From: Heterodera schachtii
Lineage: Eukaryota; Nematoda; Chromadorea; Rhabditida; Heteroderidae
NCBI GenBank assembly: GCA_023374025.1
Contig: SIJG01000180.1
Location: 28,554 to 92,553, forward strand
DNA: 64,000 nt
Direction of reading: 5' to 3'
This document shows, one piece after another, positions 1 through 13,332 of this stretch. The notes under the pieces are model-generated. The model saw nothing but the letters and a program-made list of their open reading frames with translations. It was not told the origin of the DNA and ran no database searches. Both the position numbers and the translations under genes were made by a program. Within the stretch, counting starts at the first letter, position 1, and every line of letters starts with the position of its first letter.

Positions 1-2783
1 TAATAATTATTTTAATTTTTTGTCGTTTAAATTATAATATTTTCGATATTTGTTTACTTTCAAAAGTCAAAAAAACAAAAGTAAACTTATTTTTAAATAA
101 AAATAGTTTATATTTTGAAATTTTTATGAAGTGATCATTAAATGCTTTACATTTTTTGTAAAAAAATATTTATTGCGAATTAAATAATTATTTTTTTCAA
201 GTTTCAAAAATCCCAATTGTTTGAGTGTAGGCAAAAAGCAAACGTGATTTTCTCAATTTTAGGCTTAATAATTAAACTAAAAAAAAATTATCTTTTCATT
301 AAAATTCATAAAATTTAAGATAATATTCATTTTTTCTATTATTAATTTATTTTATTGTGTGAAATTACAAATTATACATTTAATAACCATGTATTTAAAA
401 AATCTCTCGGAATATGTGAATGGTATTTGATCTTATTCTCGTCGATGTATAAAAATTTGTATATATAGAATTAATACTTTATTTTTATTTCATAAAATAA
501 TTACTTTGCTTTTAAAGATTTTTTAAATTTTTTTCCTTTTTGAGAATAATTATTTTATGTGATAGGTTACACTAAATTGTTTTTTTCAACCATTTGGCAC
601 CGAAAAACGGACTGCTAATAATTTAATATTTAAAATTACTTTATGTTATATAATTTCTTTTTCTCTACCATTTAAAAAACCAATAATTAAACCCTATTTA
701 AAAAACATTATATATAATTCTTTTATAGTAATTTTTAGAAGATTACACAATAGAAGAAATACTTGACTTTTATTAATTTTATTATTTAAAAAACTTTTTA
801 TATGAATATGATATTCATCAGAATTTTAATGTCTTTTTATATTAATTTTAATATAATTGTCCAATCCTGCGAACAAATTTATTGTATAAATTTCATAATT
901 TATTTTTTTCTTGACGACGAATCAGAGAGCCGAAACGCATATCGTAAATCGTTTTTTAATAATTATCTTAGTTTTTTCTTCATTATTATTGCTTTATTTA
1001 GGTACATTTTTAAATTAAAATTTTACTTTTTTTTAATGGGAACGATAAAAACTTTTGATCAAATTTTATTATTTAAATTTTTTAATGAATTTCAGAAGTT
1101 AGCCTTGATTTATTCAAGTTTCTGAAATAATTGGCTATTATTTCTGCAAAAGTATTATTTATTTATTTTTTTGCTAAATTCAATGACTATTTAAATGAAT
1201 ATTTATTCCAAATTTTAAAATGGATCCATTTATATTTTCAATTCAAATTGATTTTTATATTTTCCTTGTCGATATAGGCGAATAATTTTTATGGACATCC
1301 CATCCCACCTATAATTTTAATTTTTTGACTATTTTTTAGATAATAATTTCTCTTAATATTACTTAATTTTATGATTGCTGTTATACTTCTCATGGCATTT
1401 TCATATGCTCAAAAATTGTTTGCTATTTATTTTTAGACATTATAATTTTCAAATTAAAAATTTTTGAGATCTACAAGTTTTAATAATATTTTGTTAAAAA
1501 ATATAAATAAATATTTAAGCCATCTCATTTTCACTTATTTTTAATTTGACTTTAATAAAGTGTGAAGCAAAAGTTAATGCATTTTGGATTTTTAATTTTA
1601 AATTAAAAAATTTGTCGTTTGTTCTCCCGAATTTTGTATGTTTTATCATAATTTCATAATCTATCTTTTGAAATGCATTAATTTTTTTCTTTTAAAAAAA
1701 AATTATTTTTATTTTCTGATATGTATAAGATATGTTTTTGCTTTTAATCTTTGATTAATACCACCTTTAACTTTGGTTAAATTTTAAAATTACTGTTTTT
1801 TATTACTAATAAAGTACTTAATTTTATTGCTTCATTAACTGTTTTTGTTTTTGCTCATTTCATTTTTCAAATTAAAAAGTTTTTTATTATTTTAAAAGAT
1901 TTTACAATTAAATTAAATTTTATGATTACATTATTTTCAATTTTCTTATATTTTCATAATTCAATCTTCATCTTCTACAAAACACGACAATTTTCTCAAT
2001 AACATTTTTATGTTTTTTTGAGTTAAATTCCAATTATTTAATTTTAGATTCTCACGGTGAAGACCTAATCTATTATCATTTCTTAATTAAAAAAACAAAC
2101 ATTTAATTTTATCTAACATATTAATAGTCCATTTCTCAATTCCATCTGATTATTCATTTTTTAAAAATTGTTGTTAATCAATTAAGTTTATTTTTTGGTA
2201 AATTTATTTATTTTTATCCATAAATCTAATAATTATGTTTTCCATGAATTGGCTATTTAAAATTTAATTATTTATGCGATTTTTTTGTTACATTTATGAG
2301 TTTATATACCTATATATTTCTTTTAGTTTTATTTAGAATATATTATAAAAAAATAAATCAATAAAAAGGTCAATTAGAATATTTATATTTTTATTTCAAA
2401 ATATTTTCAATAATAATTTTAATCTTTTCTTCATTCTCTATTTTTGTTTCTATAATGGTAAGCAATTTTGAAGTAATCACGCAATCTTTTGTTTTATTTA
2501 TTTTCACTTCTTGTGCTGTATGTCGTTCAGAAGATCATCTCTCTCCGTATCAATTTTCGTCGAGTTTATATTTTATTCATTTATTTAATTCATTAAATAT
2601 GTATTATTAATTAAATCAAGTTACGTCTTTAATTTCAATATAAAATTTTTCGTTGCCTAAATTTATTTGCATTTAATCCGACCAATAAGATAAACATATT
2701 CTTTTTTATATATATTTTTATTTTCTTTTTATTTGAAAACTGAATATCTTTCCATTTTGAACAAGATGATAGTAATATTAAAA
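1..2783 (+). repeat. Long repeat family R1, copy A (cut by window edge)
   Basis: This AT-rich, T-biased sequence is almost identical to 19.8-23.9 kb (copy B) and matches 45.68-48.1 kb in reverse (copy C). Positions 1-958 match B with only a handful of differences, for example near 690-705. At 958/959 copy A lacks 1,624 bp that B has at 20737-22360, then continues in register to about 2505. Copy C matches A to about 2783, past the point where B diverges. By comparison with B, about 0.55 kb of this copy lies before the window. I see no convincing coding capacity: the longest open frame (802-1125) is AT-driven and is interrupted in copy B. Confidence 0.9.
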
Positions 2784-2865
2784 TATTTTTATATTTTTTA
2801 ACTTTTTGATAGTAATATTAAAATATTAAAATATTTTTATATTTTTTAACTTTTTCTTATTTATT
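2764..2865 (+). repeat. Short tandem duplication at the end of R1 copy A
   Basis: The block GATAGTAATATTAAAATAT, followed by TTTTTATATTTTTTAAC, occurs twice in a row. The second copy carries an extra AAAATATT. Only the first part has a counterpart in copy C, so the duplication may be private to copy A. Confidence 0.75.
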
Positions 2866-2950
2866 TCTTTAATTTGAAAATCATTTTTATTTTTTATCTG
2901 TTTTTATGATGAACTTTTATTTCATGTTTCGTCGTACACCCTTCAGCAGC

Positions 2951-3668
2951 AGTCCGTGCTAGGTCGTTTCTTAAAAACCGCAAGTTGTAGGAAAATAAAA
3001 ATGTAAAACATATAAATTCATACTTGGCTCAAATTTAAGTAAATTAATATTTATGGTGTTATTCAAGCTCGATGTGTTTTATCTATCAGAATACTAATTT
3101 AAATTTTTGTAAATATTTATTTAAAAAAAATTATGGTTATTAAATTCCACCAAATCTTAAGTCGGAATTTTGTCTAGAACTTTTTTAAAACTCAATGATT
3201 TTTTTGAAATTTTAAAGAATAATAGATTAAATAGACTACTTGAAATTCTAAAAATAAAATTTAATCTAATTGCTTCTGAAAAAAGTTATAAAACAGTGAA
3301 CAGGCTATGCTTTTTGCGATGATCATGCGAACATTTACAAATTTTCAAGTCTTTAAAATGCAATTTAGCCAAACTTAACTAATACCTTCGATAGCTTTAC
3401 GAATTTTTAATTAGTCTTTAAATTTTCAAAAAAGTTCATTGAGTCAAAAAATTTCGATTTAAGATTTTGTGGAATTTAATAGCCATAATTTTTTTTATAA
3501 TTATTTAAAAAATTTAAATTAATATTCTGATAGATAATACATAAGGCTATTGAATGATACCATGAAATATTTATTTGGTTGAAATTGGGCCAAGTTATGA
3601 ATTTATATGTTTTACATTTTTTATTTTCTTAGAACTTGGCAGTTTTTAGGAAACGCTCACTTGGCAGT
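2951..3668. mobile_element. 718-bp hairpin (long inverted repeat) element, MITE-like
   Basis: The arms of about 275 bp (roughly 2951-3225 and 3411-3668) are reverse complements with scattered mismatches. Examples are GTTTCTTAAAAACCGCAAGT on the left against the reverse complement of CTTGGCAGTTTTTAGGAAAC on the right, and shared internal words such as ATCTATCAGAATA and TATTAAATTCCAC. The spacer is about 185 bp. There is no ORF, so it would depend on a transposase elsewhere. I could not find a clean target-site duplication, so the outer ends are approximate. Confidence 0.8.
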
Positions 3669-3759
3669 TTTTTAAATATTCTTATAATTAGCTTTATTCT
3701 TCTTGATTATTAAAGTTTTGGTATACTTTTAAATCATTTTTTAATTTTATGCAGATTAT

Positions 3760-3887
3760 GATAATATAATATTATTATATATTTTTTTAATTAATTGCCT
3801 TTTGTTTATTATTAATTTTTATGGATAATATTATATTATTATATATTTTTTTAATTAATTGCCTTTTGTTTATTATTAATTTTTATG
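3760..3887 (+). repeat. Two tandem 64-bp units
   Basis: Positions 3760-3823 and 3824-3887 are nearly identical. Both run from GATAATAT through TTAATTAATTGCCTTTTGTT to TTTTTATG. The high identity suggests a recent duplication. Confidence 0.9.
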
Positions 3888-3900
3888 TTGCTCTTTTATC

Positions 3901-4273
3901 GGCGCACGGAAAATGCGTCCGTGGAAAATGCAACAGTGAAAATTTTATTGTAATAAAAACAAGTTCCTTGCGTTTTCGGGAGTATTGACCACGAATCCGG
4001 TATCCATTTCGGCCAATTCCGAATCCCGGACCCGAATTCGAAAAAAAGTCGAAGTCCAAATTTTCGAATTTAGCATTTTTGGCTGAAAAACGGCATAAAT
4101 GATCTCTTATTGCATGATTAGGGCTTTTAGTATGTTTCCGTGTATTTAAACCGATTTTTAACAATGTTCTTATAGAAATTTACTTCTATATTACAAAAAT
4201 GATGCCATAGAACTTTGTCTTAAAATATTTTGTATCACTTACGCATTTTCCACTGACCGATTTTCCGGTCACG
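3901..4273. mobile_element. 373-bp inverted-repeat element with 8-bp target duplication
   Basis: The octamer CTTTTATC flanks the element on both sides (3893-3900 and 4274-4281). The ends are imperfect inverted repeats of about 38 bp: GGCGCACGGAAAATGCGTC on the left against CGTGACCGGAAAATCGGTC read inward from the right. Both ends then repeat GTGGAAAATGC. It has no ORF that I believe. An 8-bp duplication is typical of hAT-type (and P-type) DNA transposons, so a non-autonomous hAT-like element is the likeliest reading; this is inferred from duplication size only. Its interior (3959-4075) carries the dispersed GC-rich word set also found at 21.96 and 29.1 kb. Confidence 0.75.
3959..4075 (+). repeat. 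GC-rich dispersed motif, island family i (copy 1)
   Basis: Ordered words GTTTTCGGGAGTATTGACCA, CGAATCCGG, ATCCATTTCGGCCAATTCCG, AATCCCGGACCCGAATTCG reappear in the same order on the minus strand at 29.12-29.23 kb and 21.96-22.02 kb. Confidence 0.75.
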
Positions 4274-4659
4274 CTTTTATCTCATGTTCCATGGTACAGA
4301 ATTGTATTCTGATTCCGGACTCTTAGCTCGTACATTTACATAAATATTTCTGGGTAAAAATATTTTTATAAAAATAACATAATTTTTCTTGATTAATGTT
4401 TTGTTATATTTTTTAATTCATTTCTTTTTTGTTGCGAGCAATATAAACTTTTAAGTTGGTAATTTTCCAATTTTAAGTATGTTTTTTTAGGTTTCCGAGA
4501 GTAAGCCTTGCTTTATTTTTTTATTTCAATTGGATTTAAATCGTTTTTATAAATTTGCTTTGGGAATAATATCTGTCCAATAATCAAAATATTAAAATTA
4601 TCAATTGTATTAATTAGTTTTTATGATGTAAGAGATTTTTATCATTATAGCAGTTAGCA

Positions 4660-5840
4660 AAATAAAAATTTTAATAACAATAATAATTTCAAAACAACCT
4701 AATGCAAAAAATAATATTCTTTTAAAAGATTTTTGAATTTTTATTCGAATGCGAGCTTCTAATTGCGGAAATCTACCCAAAAATAATAATTCGAAAATTG
4801 ATAATATGTAATAAAGAAAATAATAAAAGTTGAAGAAAAAATATAGTTTTATAATAATTATTTGTAATTTAGTAAAGTCTAAGTGCAATTATTTTTGTTT
4901 AATTACAATTTAAAAAATATTAATTCACTTTTTTATATTCTTGGAAATTTTTAATTTAAATAGAAATGTTGTAAAAAAATTATGCTTTGTTATAAATTTT
5001 TATTTAAAAAATATAAAATAATAATAATAATTTATTTATTTTATTTGATTAATTGTAATAAGTTTATTAAGAATCTTTTATCTATTTTTGCTCTTTGATA
5101 TTACGACTTCTTGTGTGAACCGGTTTCTCGGTCGATTCTTTATACTTTTTTAGGCTAATTTGTTTTGCATTTTATTTATTTTCAATGTAAAAATATTTTA
5201 ATGATTTTTCATATCTTATTTTCATAAATCATTAAGCAATTCGATATTATTCTCTGCTCGATTTTGAATAAATTTACCTTAGCCAGGCATTTTCTTTTTT
5301 CTTCTTATTTTAATGTTAACATTCTTTGATTCATTACATATAAAATTGAAAATTAAATTTAAAATAAAAATTGAACAATAAAAAATAAAAAATCTTAATT
5401 TTAATAACATTGAATAATTAAAAATAAAAAATCCTAATTTTAATAACAATAATAATTTCAAAACAACCAAATGCAAAAAAGATATATATATTTTTTAAAA
5501 TCCTACCCAAAAATAATAATTCGAAAATTGATGATATGTAAGAAAAAATAAAAATTGAAGAAAAAATATAAAGTTTATAATAATTATTTGTAATTTAGTA
5601 AAGTCTAAGTGCAATTATTTTTGTTTAATTACAATTTAAAAAACATTAATTTACTTTTTTATATTCTTGAAATTTTTAATTTAAATACGAACTGTTGTAA
5701 TAAATTATGCTTTTTTATAAATTTTTATTTTAAAAAAACGAAATTATAATAATAATTTATTTATTTTATTTGATTAATTGTTAAAAAGTTTATTAAGAAT
5801 CTTTTATCTCTTTTGCTCTTTAATCTCACGACTCCTTTTG
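4660..5840 (+). repeat. Tandem segmental duplication, units at about 4665-5115 and 5440-5840
   Basis: Both units contain, in order, AATAATTTCAAAACAACC, CTACCCAAAAATAATAATTC, AGTAAAGTCTAAGTGCAATT, TTTATTTTATTTGATTAATT and TCTTTTATCT before a CTCTTT box at their right end. The first unit has 50-60 bp that the second lacks. After the box the two units diverge into unrelated GC-richer sequence. Confidence 0.85.
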
Positions 5841-8730
5841 TTCATCCGTTTCGGTCTTCTTTAGATTCGGTTGTTATTAATAAATACACTGATATGATAC
5901 GAGTTATTAATGTAAATTTTATTTCAAGTTATTCTCTTGTTTGAACTATATGTAAATATAAAAACAATTTAAAAGTTTATAGAGAATTAATTGTAAATAT
6001 ATTTTGCTTTTATAATTTTATCCTCCTTAACTCAAAATATTATTATTCATTAAAATTTAAATATTGATAGCTTAAAATCTTTAATTATAATTATGATTGA
6101 AAATGTTTATACTTTTTTAAGCTAATTTCTCAATGTCTGAAACATTTAGAATTTAAATTATAATCGCATTAATTTTTATTTACTTTTAACGGAGTTTCAA
6201 TAATACTATAAAGAAATATTTATTCATTCTTCAGTTTTTCCGTTTTATACATTATAAAATTTTTATTTACATGATTTTACTACTATAATATATTGTTTTT
6301 AATTAAAATTTAGTTTTTAAATATTTAACACAAAAAAATCAATAATCAATTGATTGACTTATTCTATGATTTCTATTTGTTTTATAATTTTCTCTTAATA
6401 ATATTTATTTTAACAAGCATATTTAAAAAAGGAAACTGATCATAATTTATAATTCAATTTCTAATTATTTAATTATTTACAAGTTCATATTCTGTTAAAA
6501 ATTTTTGAATTTTTCTCATGATTTTTAGTTAAACACATTTTATTAATAATTTTATATGTGTGAAATTTAATATTGCTTTTCAAAAAAAGAGGTTTCTTTG
6601 AATTTTCCAACTTAAAGATACGATAAAAAATGATAAGGTTTTATTGTTTGGCATTTTTTAAAGCTTCCAAATTTTTTTTCTCAATGAGAAATTTTTTGTT
6701 TTCTTACAAATAACAAGTTATTGTCTAATCTGAATTCAATAATAATAACGTAGACAGTTTTAATATTTTTGCATTAAATGTAAATTTTTTTTCTGTAAGA
6801 AAGATACAAAAAAAAAAAATGAAAATTATACTTATACTTATAAAAGTCAATTTTTGCAATATTTTCTAAAAAATTTTTTCATTTCTTTTTTTAATTTCAT
6901 ATTAAGCTTTGATTTTTGTCTTATTTAATATATTTGTAATTTGTATTGCAGTTTATTATGTAAAGGCCGAATTAGGTTTTGATATATGAAAAATCATAAA
7001 AAATGCTATCTTCAGAAAAAAAAGAAGTACTTAATTCCGGGCACCGTTCTTTATTAATTTCAATGATCCGTAATGATAGATAAAATAATAACGTGTTGAT
7101 TTGTTGTTGATAACTAATATTTTCCTTATAATAACTTGGATTATTATTTATTTACTGGCATTTCCTAAAAGTGCCATTTTAATATAATTTAAATGATTAT
7201 TTCTTCAGATTAATCTAGTGAATATTTTTTTATGTTTTTAAAACAATCTATCTGTTTAAGTTTTAAAAATATTTAATTAATATTGCTTTTTTAATTAAAT
7301 TTTCGTTTTTTGCTTGCTATTAATCATTTTTAAATACCAGTATTCTATAGACGATTTTTAAAAATACGCAATTACTCCATAAGATTTCAAAAAATCGTGG
7401 TGTTTAAAAAAAAAAAAAGAAGTTAAAATTATAAAATATTCCCTTGGTTTTAATTAAACAATTTATTGTCATTATTTTAAAATTTTAAATACTATTTTAT
7501 TTATTTTTCTATTAATTGGAGTTATTTATATTTTTAGTTTTAATTATAAAATTTTTTTATCTTTTATTATTTTCATCTTTTATTCTCATTTGATACTATA
7601 ACATAATGAAACAAAATATCTTTTCCTCAGCTTTATTATGAGAAACATTCGATTTTAATTTAATATGCTAATTGTATAAATTCTTGCTTTTATTTGCTTC
7701 GTTTTATTTAATTATTTCTATTGAAATAATTTTATTTATTTTTCTTTTTAATATTGCTTTGGTTTAATATATTTGCCTTTTTTTGTAGATAAAGTATTTT
7801 AATTTTTTATGGGCTTTTTTATTTGCAGTTACTTTTCTCAATTCTACGTTTTTCTATACGATTTTCAATATTTTTAGCATAAAATTTTTAATTTGTTTAC
7901 ATATTTGATTACAATAGCAATTATGTGAAATATTGAGGTTATGTATGATTCAATTTATATCTATCTATAATTATATTTACTAGTTATAATATATATATAT
8001 ATTATAATTTTTTATATATATTTTCTCTCTCTTTTCAAATCTCATGGATGTCATGATTCTTTCTTTATTTTTTTGAGACGGATAAAATAAGATTATTAAG
8101 TTTTTATAATTTCATTTATTACAATTCTGCATAATGTTAAATATTTTCCATTTATATTACAAATTTTCTACAAAATCGGCTTTATAAGTTATCACTTGAC
8201 AGGAAAACTTTTTGAAATGTTAAAAATTTCACGAAAAAGTTGTTTCATGAAATTTTAATTTTTAAAATTTCAACAACCCATAAATAAGAAAATTAGCAGT
8301 TTCAGACTTCGTTTAATTAAATTAATATAATTTGTAAACCTAATTATTTCGTTTTCATTAATTGTTTATAGTTTTGTTTTTAATAAAAAATAATTTGTTA
8401 TTTTCTCTATTAATGTATTTTTTTTTCGGTGTGCTTGCTTTGCATTATATGCTGGACTCTTTTTATAATTATTTAATAAAAAAAATTTAATTCAATTACT
8501 ATTATGAATATTTATTAGTTTTAATTGTAATATATATATATTTTTTTGAAATTTATCTTAAGCAAATTGAGTTTTCATATTTATTGTGGGGTCTTTACTG
8601 CTATTCTTTTAAGATAATTCAAATTCACACTCAATTTATCTTTTTTGAAAGCTTGATTTAGTTTTAGTTTTTTCTTTTCTAAATTATAAAAAAAAGAGAA
8701 AATACTGATAGTTTAAAAAAGAAATTTTTA
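5841..8730. other. AT-rich stretch without a gene
   Basis: T-rich DNA with no ORF worth calling. It contains a segment near 5980-6050 (AATTGTAAATATATTTTGC, then CTTAACTCAAAATATT) that recurs diverged near 18750-18815 and 34030-34095, a (TA)n run at 7989-8002 and an AAATCTCATG box at 8037-8046. Confidence 0.6.
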
Positions 8731-8880
8731 GGGGCTGGCAGGATGCATTAAAAGGGTGCGACTAAGATTTTTCGAATGGATCAGACACTAAAAAGAGACC
8801 GGGAATCAAATCCGTTAATGGGGGCGCCGGACTTTTCGACAGTAAAAAGTAATTTAATTTCAAATTTAGGGGGGTGTAAA
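8731..8880 (+). other. GC-richer patch of unknown nature
   Basis: The patch runs from GGGGCTGGCAGGATGC to a GGGGGGTGT tract and includes ATGGGGGCGCCGG. It has no ORF, no clear inverted repeats and no match that I saw elsewhere in the window. It is probably a decayed repeat end. Confidence 0.4.
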
Positions 8881-11800
8881 ATCGTAAAATTTTCTTAAAA
8901 AACAACAAAATTATAAGCAAAACCAGTATTGAGCTAAATAATTTTTAAAATTAAAATTCATACCAAGAAAATAAATAGCTAAATAATAGAGATTAATTTT
9001 TGGAATTTTTCATTTTTTTATGGTGTATTTTTGAAAATTTTAGGAGCCGATTCTTAAGCCTGTATTTTTCTAAAATTTTTATAGGTAAAAATGTAAAAAT
9101 CGTATTCTTAGTAATAATGAGTTTTAGGTTTTGTTAATATATTTTAAATTTAAGTTAAATAACATTCTCTACATATAATAGTTAAAATGATGAGTTAATT
9201 TTCCTTTTTGAATTGGCAGTGCTATATAATAGAATTGTCAATAATAAAATATTTGCATATTTTCATTAGAAATTTTCTTTGTATAAAAGCCATGATTTAT
9301 CCATCATTATTCGTTAATTGACTTTACCATTTCCTCTGCAGCTCATTATTATTTCCTAATATCTTCAATTCTTTTTTCCTTTTTAAAGAATAAAATTTTG
9401 TTTCGTAAAAAGGATTTATATTTATTTATTTATTTTGTATGAATTGAGTGATAAATATTTGTAAATTTTTATCTACAATCGTTTTTTTAAATATTTATAC
9501 ATATTCCAAATAGCCCAAAAGTTTGAAAATTTATTAGTTTAATCTTTTGGAAACTTATTAAGTAATAGTTTAGCCATAAAGTTATATTAAAATATGTAAT
9601 TTGATAAATTGTGAGATAAACAATTTTTTAAATATTCTTGAATTATCAATTATTTTAGAAAACAATATAATTTTATGTTGCTAAATGTTTTTAAATAGTT
9701 CATATTTATTTAGTATTTATTTAAAAATTTTAGCCTTCGTTAATCAGAAACCGAATTTTCACCTTTTGCAATATCAAAAGATTTACGCATTTTTTTTAAA
9801 AACGCCGCAAAAACGAAAAATGTGATCTGGTAAGCAAAAAAAAAAGGTCGTCAGAAAAAATATTTGGCGTTTTTTTCAATTTCGTAAAAATTTTGGCCTC
9901 TGAGGGGGGTGGGGTGGGGGGGGGGGGTATTTCGTAAAGGCAATTTTCTGACCCCCCACTTTTCCATGTAGTACTAATTAATTTAAATAGTTGAATTAAA
10001 TTACAAAAATTTATATTTTCCAAAAATTTAACTAAAATAATATTCAGTTTGTTGTAAAATAAATTATCATAAAAAGGATTATTGAGTAACACAAAAATTT
10101 ATTAATTTTAATCTGATATGCAAAAGAACATTTTCTTAAATACTTTATATTCTAAGTTTCAATATTTTGTGCTTTAAGTAATCTATGAATTCTTGTGTTG
10201 GTATTATTTTTATTTTTTAATTTTGAATTTTTTTATTTTTTAATCAAAAATGTAATTTCAATTTGGAAATTTCTTGGGGTGAATGCTCGCTAGTTTATTG
10301 TGTACCTCGACTGCGAATTAACAATATATTGTATAAATTGCAAACATTTATTTTTCTTATATTTTGTAATTACATATTTTATTATTTTCATTAATTAATT
10401 AAACAATAAATTTCAATAAATAATGGACCGAATAACCGAATAGCCTTCATCTTGAGCAGACGGATTACACATATATGAGGGAATAAAATTCATTAATTAC
10501 TATTAATATTAATCTATAGTAATAAATTTTTAAATTAATTTTTATTTGATTTTAGCATTTGACTAAAAAGCTTTTGGCTAGCCATATTTCTGATTTTTAT
10601 TTTGAAATTATGAATTTTATGATTTTTTAAAATGAACTTCCAAAAGGGATTTTTCGAAATTTTTGATTGAAAAGACAAAAAAAAACAAGAAAATTTTATT
10701 ATTTTTTATAAAATAAATTTATTTTATTCAAAGATTAGTTGTTGTTCCTGTTAGCTCCTTTCGAAATACTAATTCATTTACTCGAATTAATTAAAAAATG
10801 AATATATTTCCATTAAATTAATTCCAATTTTAATTGTTGTTCTGGGTTTTTTAATTTTAAAGATGACAAACTTTTGGTGTTTGTTATTATTTCTGAATAT
10901 TTTAAATTATAATTATGTCATGGCTCCTCGTCTTTAATTTTTGAATTCATAAAATATTTTCAGATTTGTATTTATATTTGTGGGTGCTTTGATAATTTAA
11001 ATTTTTTAAATAATTTTAATTTTCTCTCTTATCATTTTTTAAAAGGGTCAAACAAAAAAAAAGAAGGCCAAAATTGGGGTCAAATTGAAAATATGGTCAA
11101 AGAAATGGAATTATTACTTTTTTAATTTTATAAAATAAATTTTATTCATTTAAAATTTAGAAAACATTTTTTATCGGTAAAATAATGAAGATTAATCATT
11201 TTCTCACAGTGAAAATACAATATTTTTAAATTATTATTTTCCTATGTTTTGTTTAATACAATATTTTTATTTTCATACAAAATATATTTAATTTCCCATT
11301 AAAAAATTGATTTTAAAAAACATGAGCACCTTTCTCAGTCATATATAAAGTTTTGATAACCAAAATTTACTCAACTCTTATAAATTTAAAGAATTACAAT
11401 TTATAATCGGTCATAAAATATTCATTTTTTTTTCTTTAATTTTTATTTTTTAATTTTTAATTTCATGTTTTTAGGGTTTCGTTTATTATTTATAATATTT
11501 ATTTTTTTTATTTACATGTTTAAAATAACATTAAATAGTTAAATTTTTAAATATGCTAATATATATTTGTAAATATTTTTTAAAAAATGAGTGTATGATA
11601 AATTTAATTTATTATTATGAATCAAGAATATTGATTTGGACTTTTTTGCTACATTAATTAATTACTCTTCTCGATGATTAATTCCGTAAAAGGTTTGGCT
11701 TCAAACCTGGTTCCCTTTTGCTTTATGTTTACATTGTCATCTAAATAACATATACGTATTTATTTTCTATCAATAGTTTTTATGAGTAAGTTTAAGGTTA

Positions 11801-12180
11801 ATTTTCATTATTTAATTGTAAATTTATTTTTAATATATTTTCATTGTCCTTAATTCTTTTCTTTTTCATTTATCAACCAGGTTTAATTTGTTATATATAT
11901 TACTATTATTATTTTGGAATGATTTAGATATATTTTTTGATTTGTTCATAAAAAATTAAAAAATAAAAATTTATAGAACCTAATAAGTCACAAAAAATAT
12001 ATTTTTTAATTGTTTAATTCCTTCATTTATTTAGTCTACTTATTTAATTAATACTATTTAATTTTTTTCATCCATAAGCAAATTTTACATATGGCTCGAA
12101 AAATGTGAAATAAGGACAATAGCTGAAATAAGGGAAAAACCAAAAAATTTGCTAGGAGAAATCTCAAAATATTGATCTTT
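8881..12180. other. AT-rich stretch without a gene
   Basis: No supported gene. A long G tract with few interruptions lies at 9904-9928, followed by a C run at 9953-9958. The surroundings hold the partly inverted words GGTCGTCAGAAAA and ATTTTCTGACC, suggesting a low-complexity repeat end. Small GC-richer patches occur near 10275-10320 and 11670-11725. Confidence 0.5.
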
Positions 12181-12184
12181 ATTC

Positions 12185-12260
12185 ATTAAAAAGTCTCGGT
12201 CTCGACTCGAGAAAAGTCTCCGGTTTTTTGAATATCAGTCTTGAGTCTCGGGAAATTTTT
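12185..12260 (+). repeat. GC-rich island family iii (copy 1)
   Basis: The words AGTCTCGGTCTCGACTCGAG, AAAAGTCTCCGG and GAGTCTCGGG repeat one another. A related block lies in reverse orientation at 40630-40675 (TTGTCTCAGAAAAGACGAG, TCGAGAG). Degenerate simple-sequence DNA. Confidence 0.55.
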
Positions 12261-13332
12261 GCCTCAAGCAGCACTACTGCCAACTTCATTTCAACGTTGA
12301 GTTTACTTCGTCACATCCGTTGTCGTTTAATCAGCACCTCAGATAATATTAAAATATTAATAAAATCCTTAATAAATTTATTAATTGTTTTAATAAATTT
12401 TTACTTTTTCTAAAATAAATTACAATTTTTTCTTAATTCATAATTTTCACATAAAAATTGGCGTGACCTTAAAAGCCGAAAATTTGACTGAAAATTTCAG
12501 AAATCTCGGTATTTTCCAATAGTTTTACATATGTAGATGGGTGGGGGAGGCAGTGCCGTGACTTGACAATCCGAAAATGGGCAATACGTAGAATTTTAAG
12601 AAACAAAAATTCAGAATTGAGCAAAAAGAAAAATAGATTAAAAAAAAACCATTAAAATCCTGGCATTGTTCATAAATTAATTGCAATGATTCGTAATGAT
12701 AGATCAAATTAAACAACTTGTTGATATTATTGCAAATATTTTCCAATTCAGTTAATTCGAAATTTCTTTATTAATTATTTTATTTGTCTTTTCTGTTTTT
12801 ATAAAAGTTTATATTTATATATACATTTTTTGCATTATTTAATATATAAATGTTGTTTAATTAATGCATTTTATTTTTACTTCTTGATCGAAAGACTGGA
12901 ATAGTTACTTCGTGAACATGATGATATTTCTCACATTTTTGTAAAAATTTATTTGTATATATTTCAATTTATATTAATTTTTCGTTTTCAATATTTATTT
13001 TTTGCACTCTTGCCATTGTTTTTTGTTTTAATTGACTTTAAGTAACACCAATTTAATCCAATGCATTAATTTTCTTTTTGTGGGTTTAAATTTACGATTA
13101 TTTTATTCATATTTTTAAACAATTATTATTTTATTAATGAAGTGTTTTGAATCTAAATAAATTATTATTTATTATTTAAATCAAATTTAAAATACTGAAT
13201 CATAAATTAATTACATTGAATGTATTATGCATATAAATATATTTAGAGTCAGAATTAAATAACATGGTACTTTCTCTTACACTTTTTTATCATTTTAAAA
13301 TATATTTATTTCATTAACAATAAAATTTCCAA

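Noticed and set aside
802..1125. 107-residue open frame in R1 copy A
   Set aside because: Phe/Ile/Leu/Asn-rich product typical of AT-rich DNA, interrupted at the 958/959 deletion point in the near-identical copy B, no recognisable domain.
4610..5476. Minus-strand open frames sharing the start M-H-L-x-x-x-K-L (92 and 65 residues)
   Set aside because: They lie in the two units of a tandem AT-rich duplication and their products diverge immediately, so they are not a gene pair.
8731..8830. Possible tRNA-like segment (GGGAATCAAATCCG)
   Set aside because: No cloverleaf can be drawn: there are no matching acceptor arms and no anticodon stem at the right spacing.
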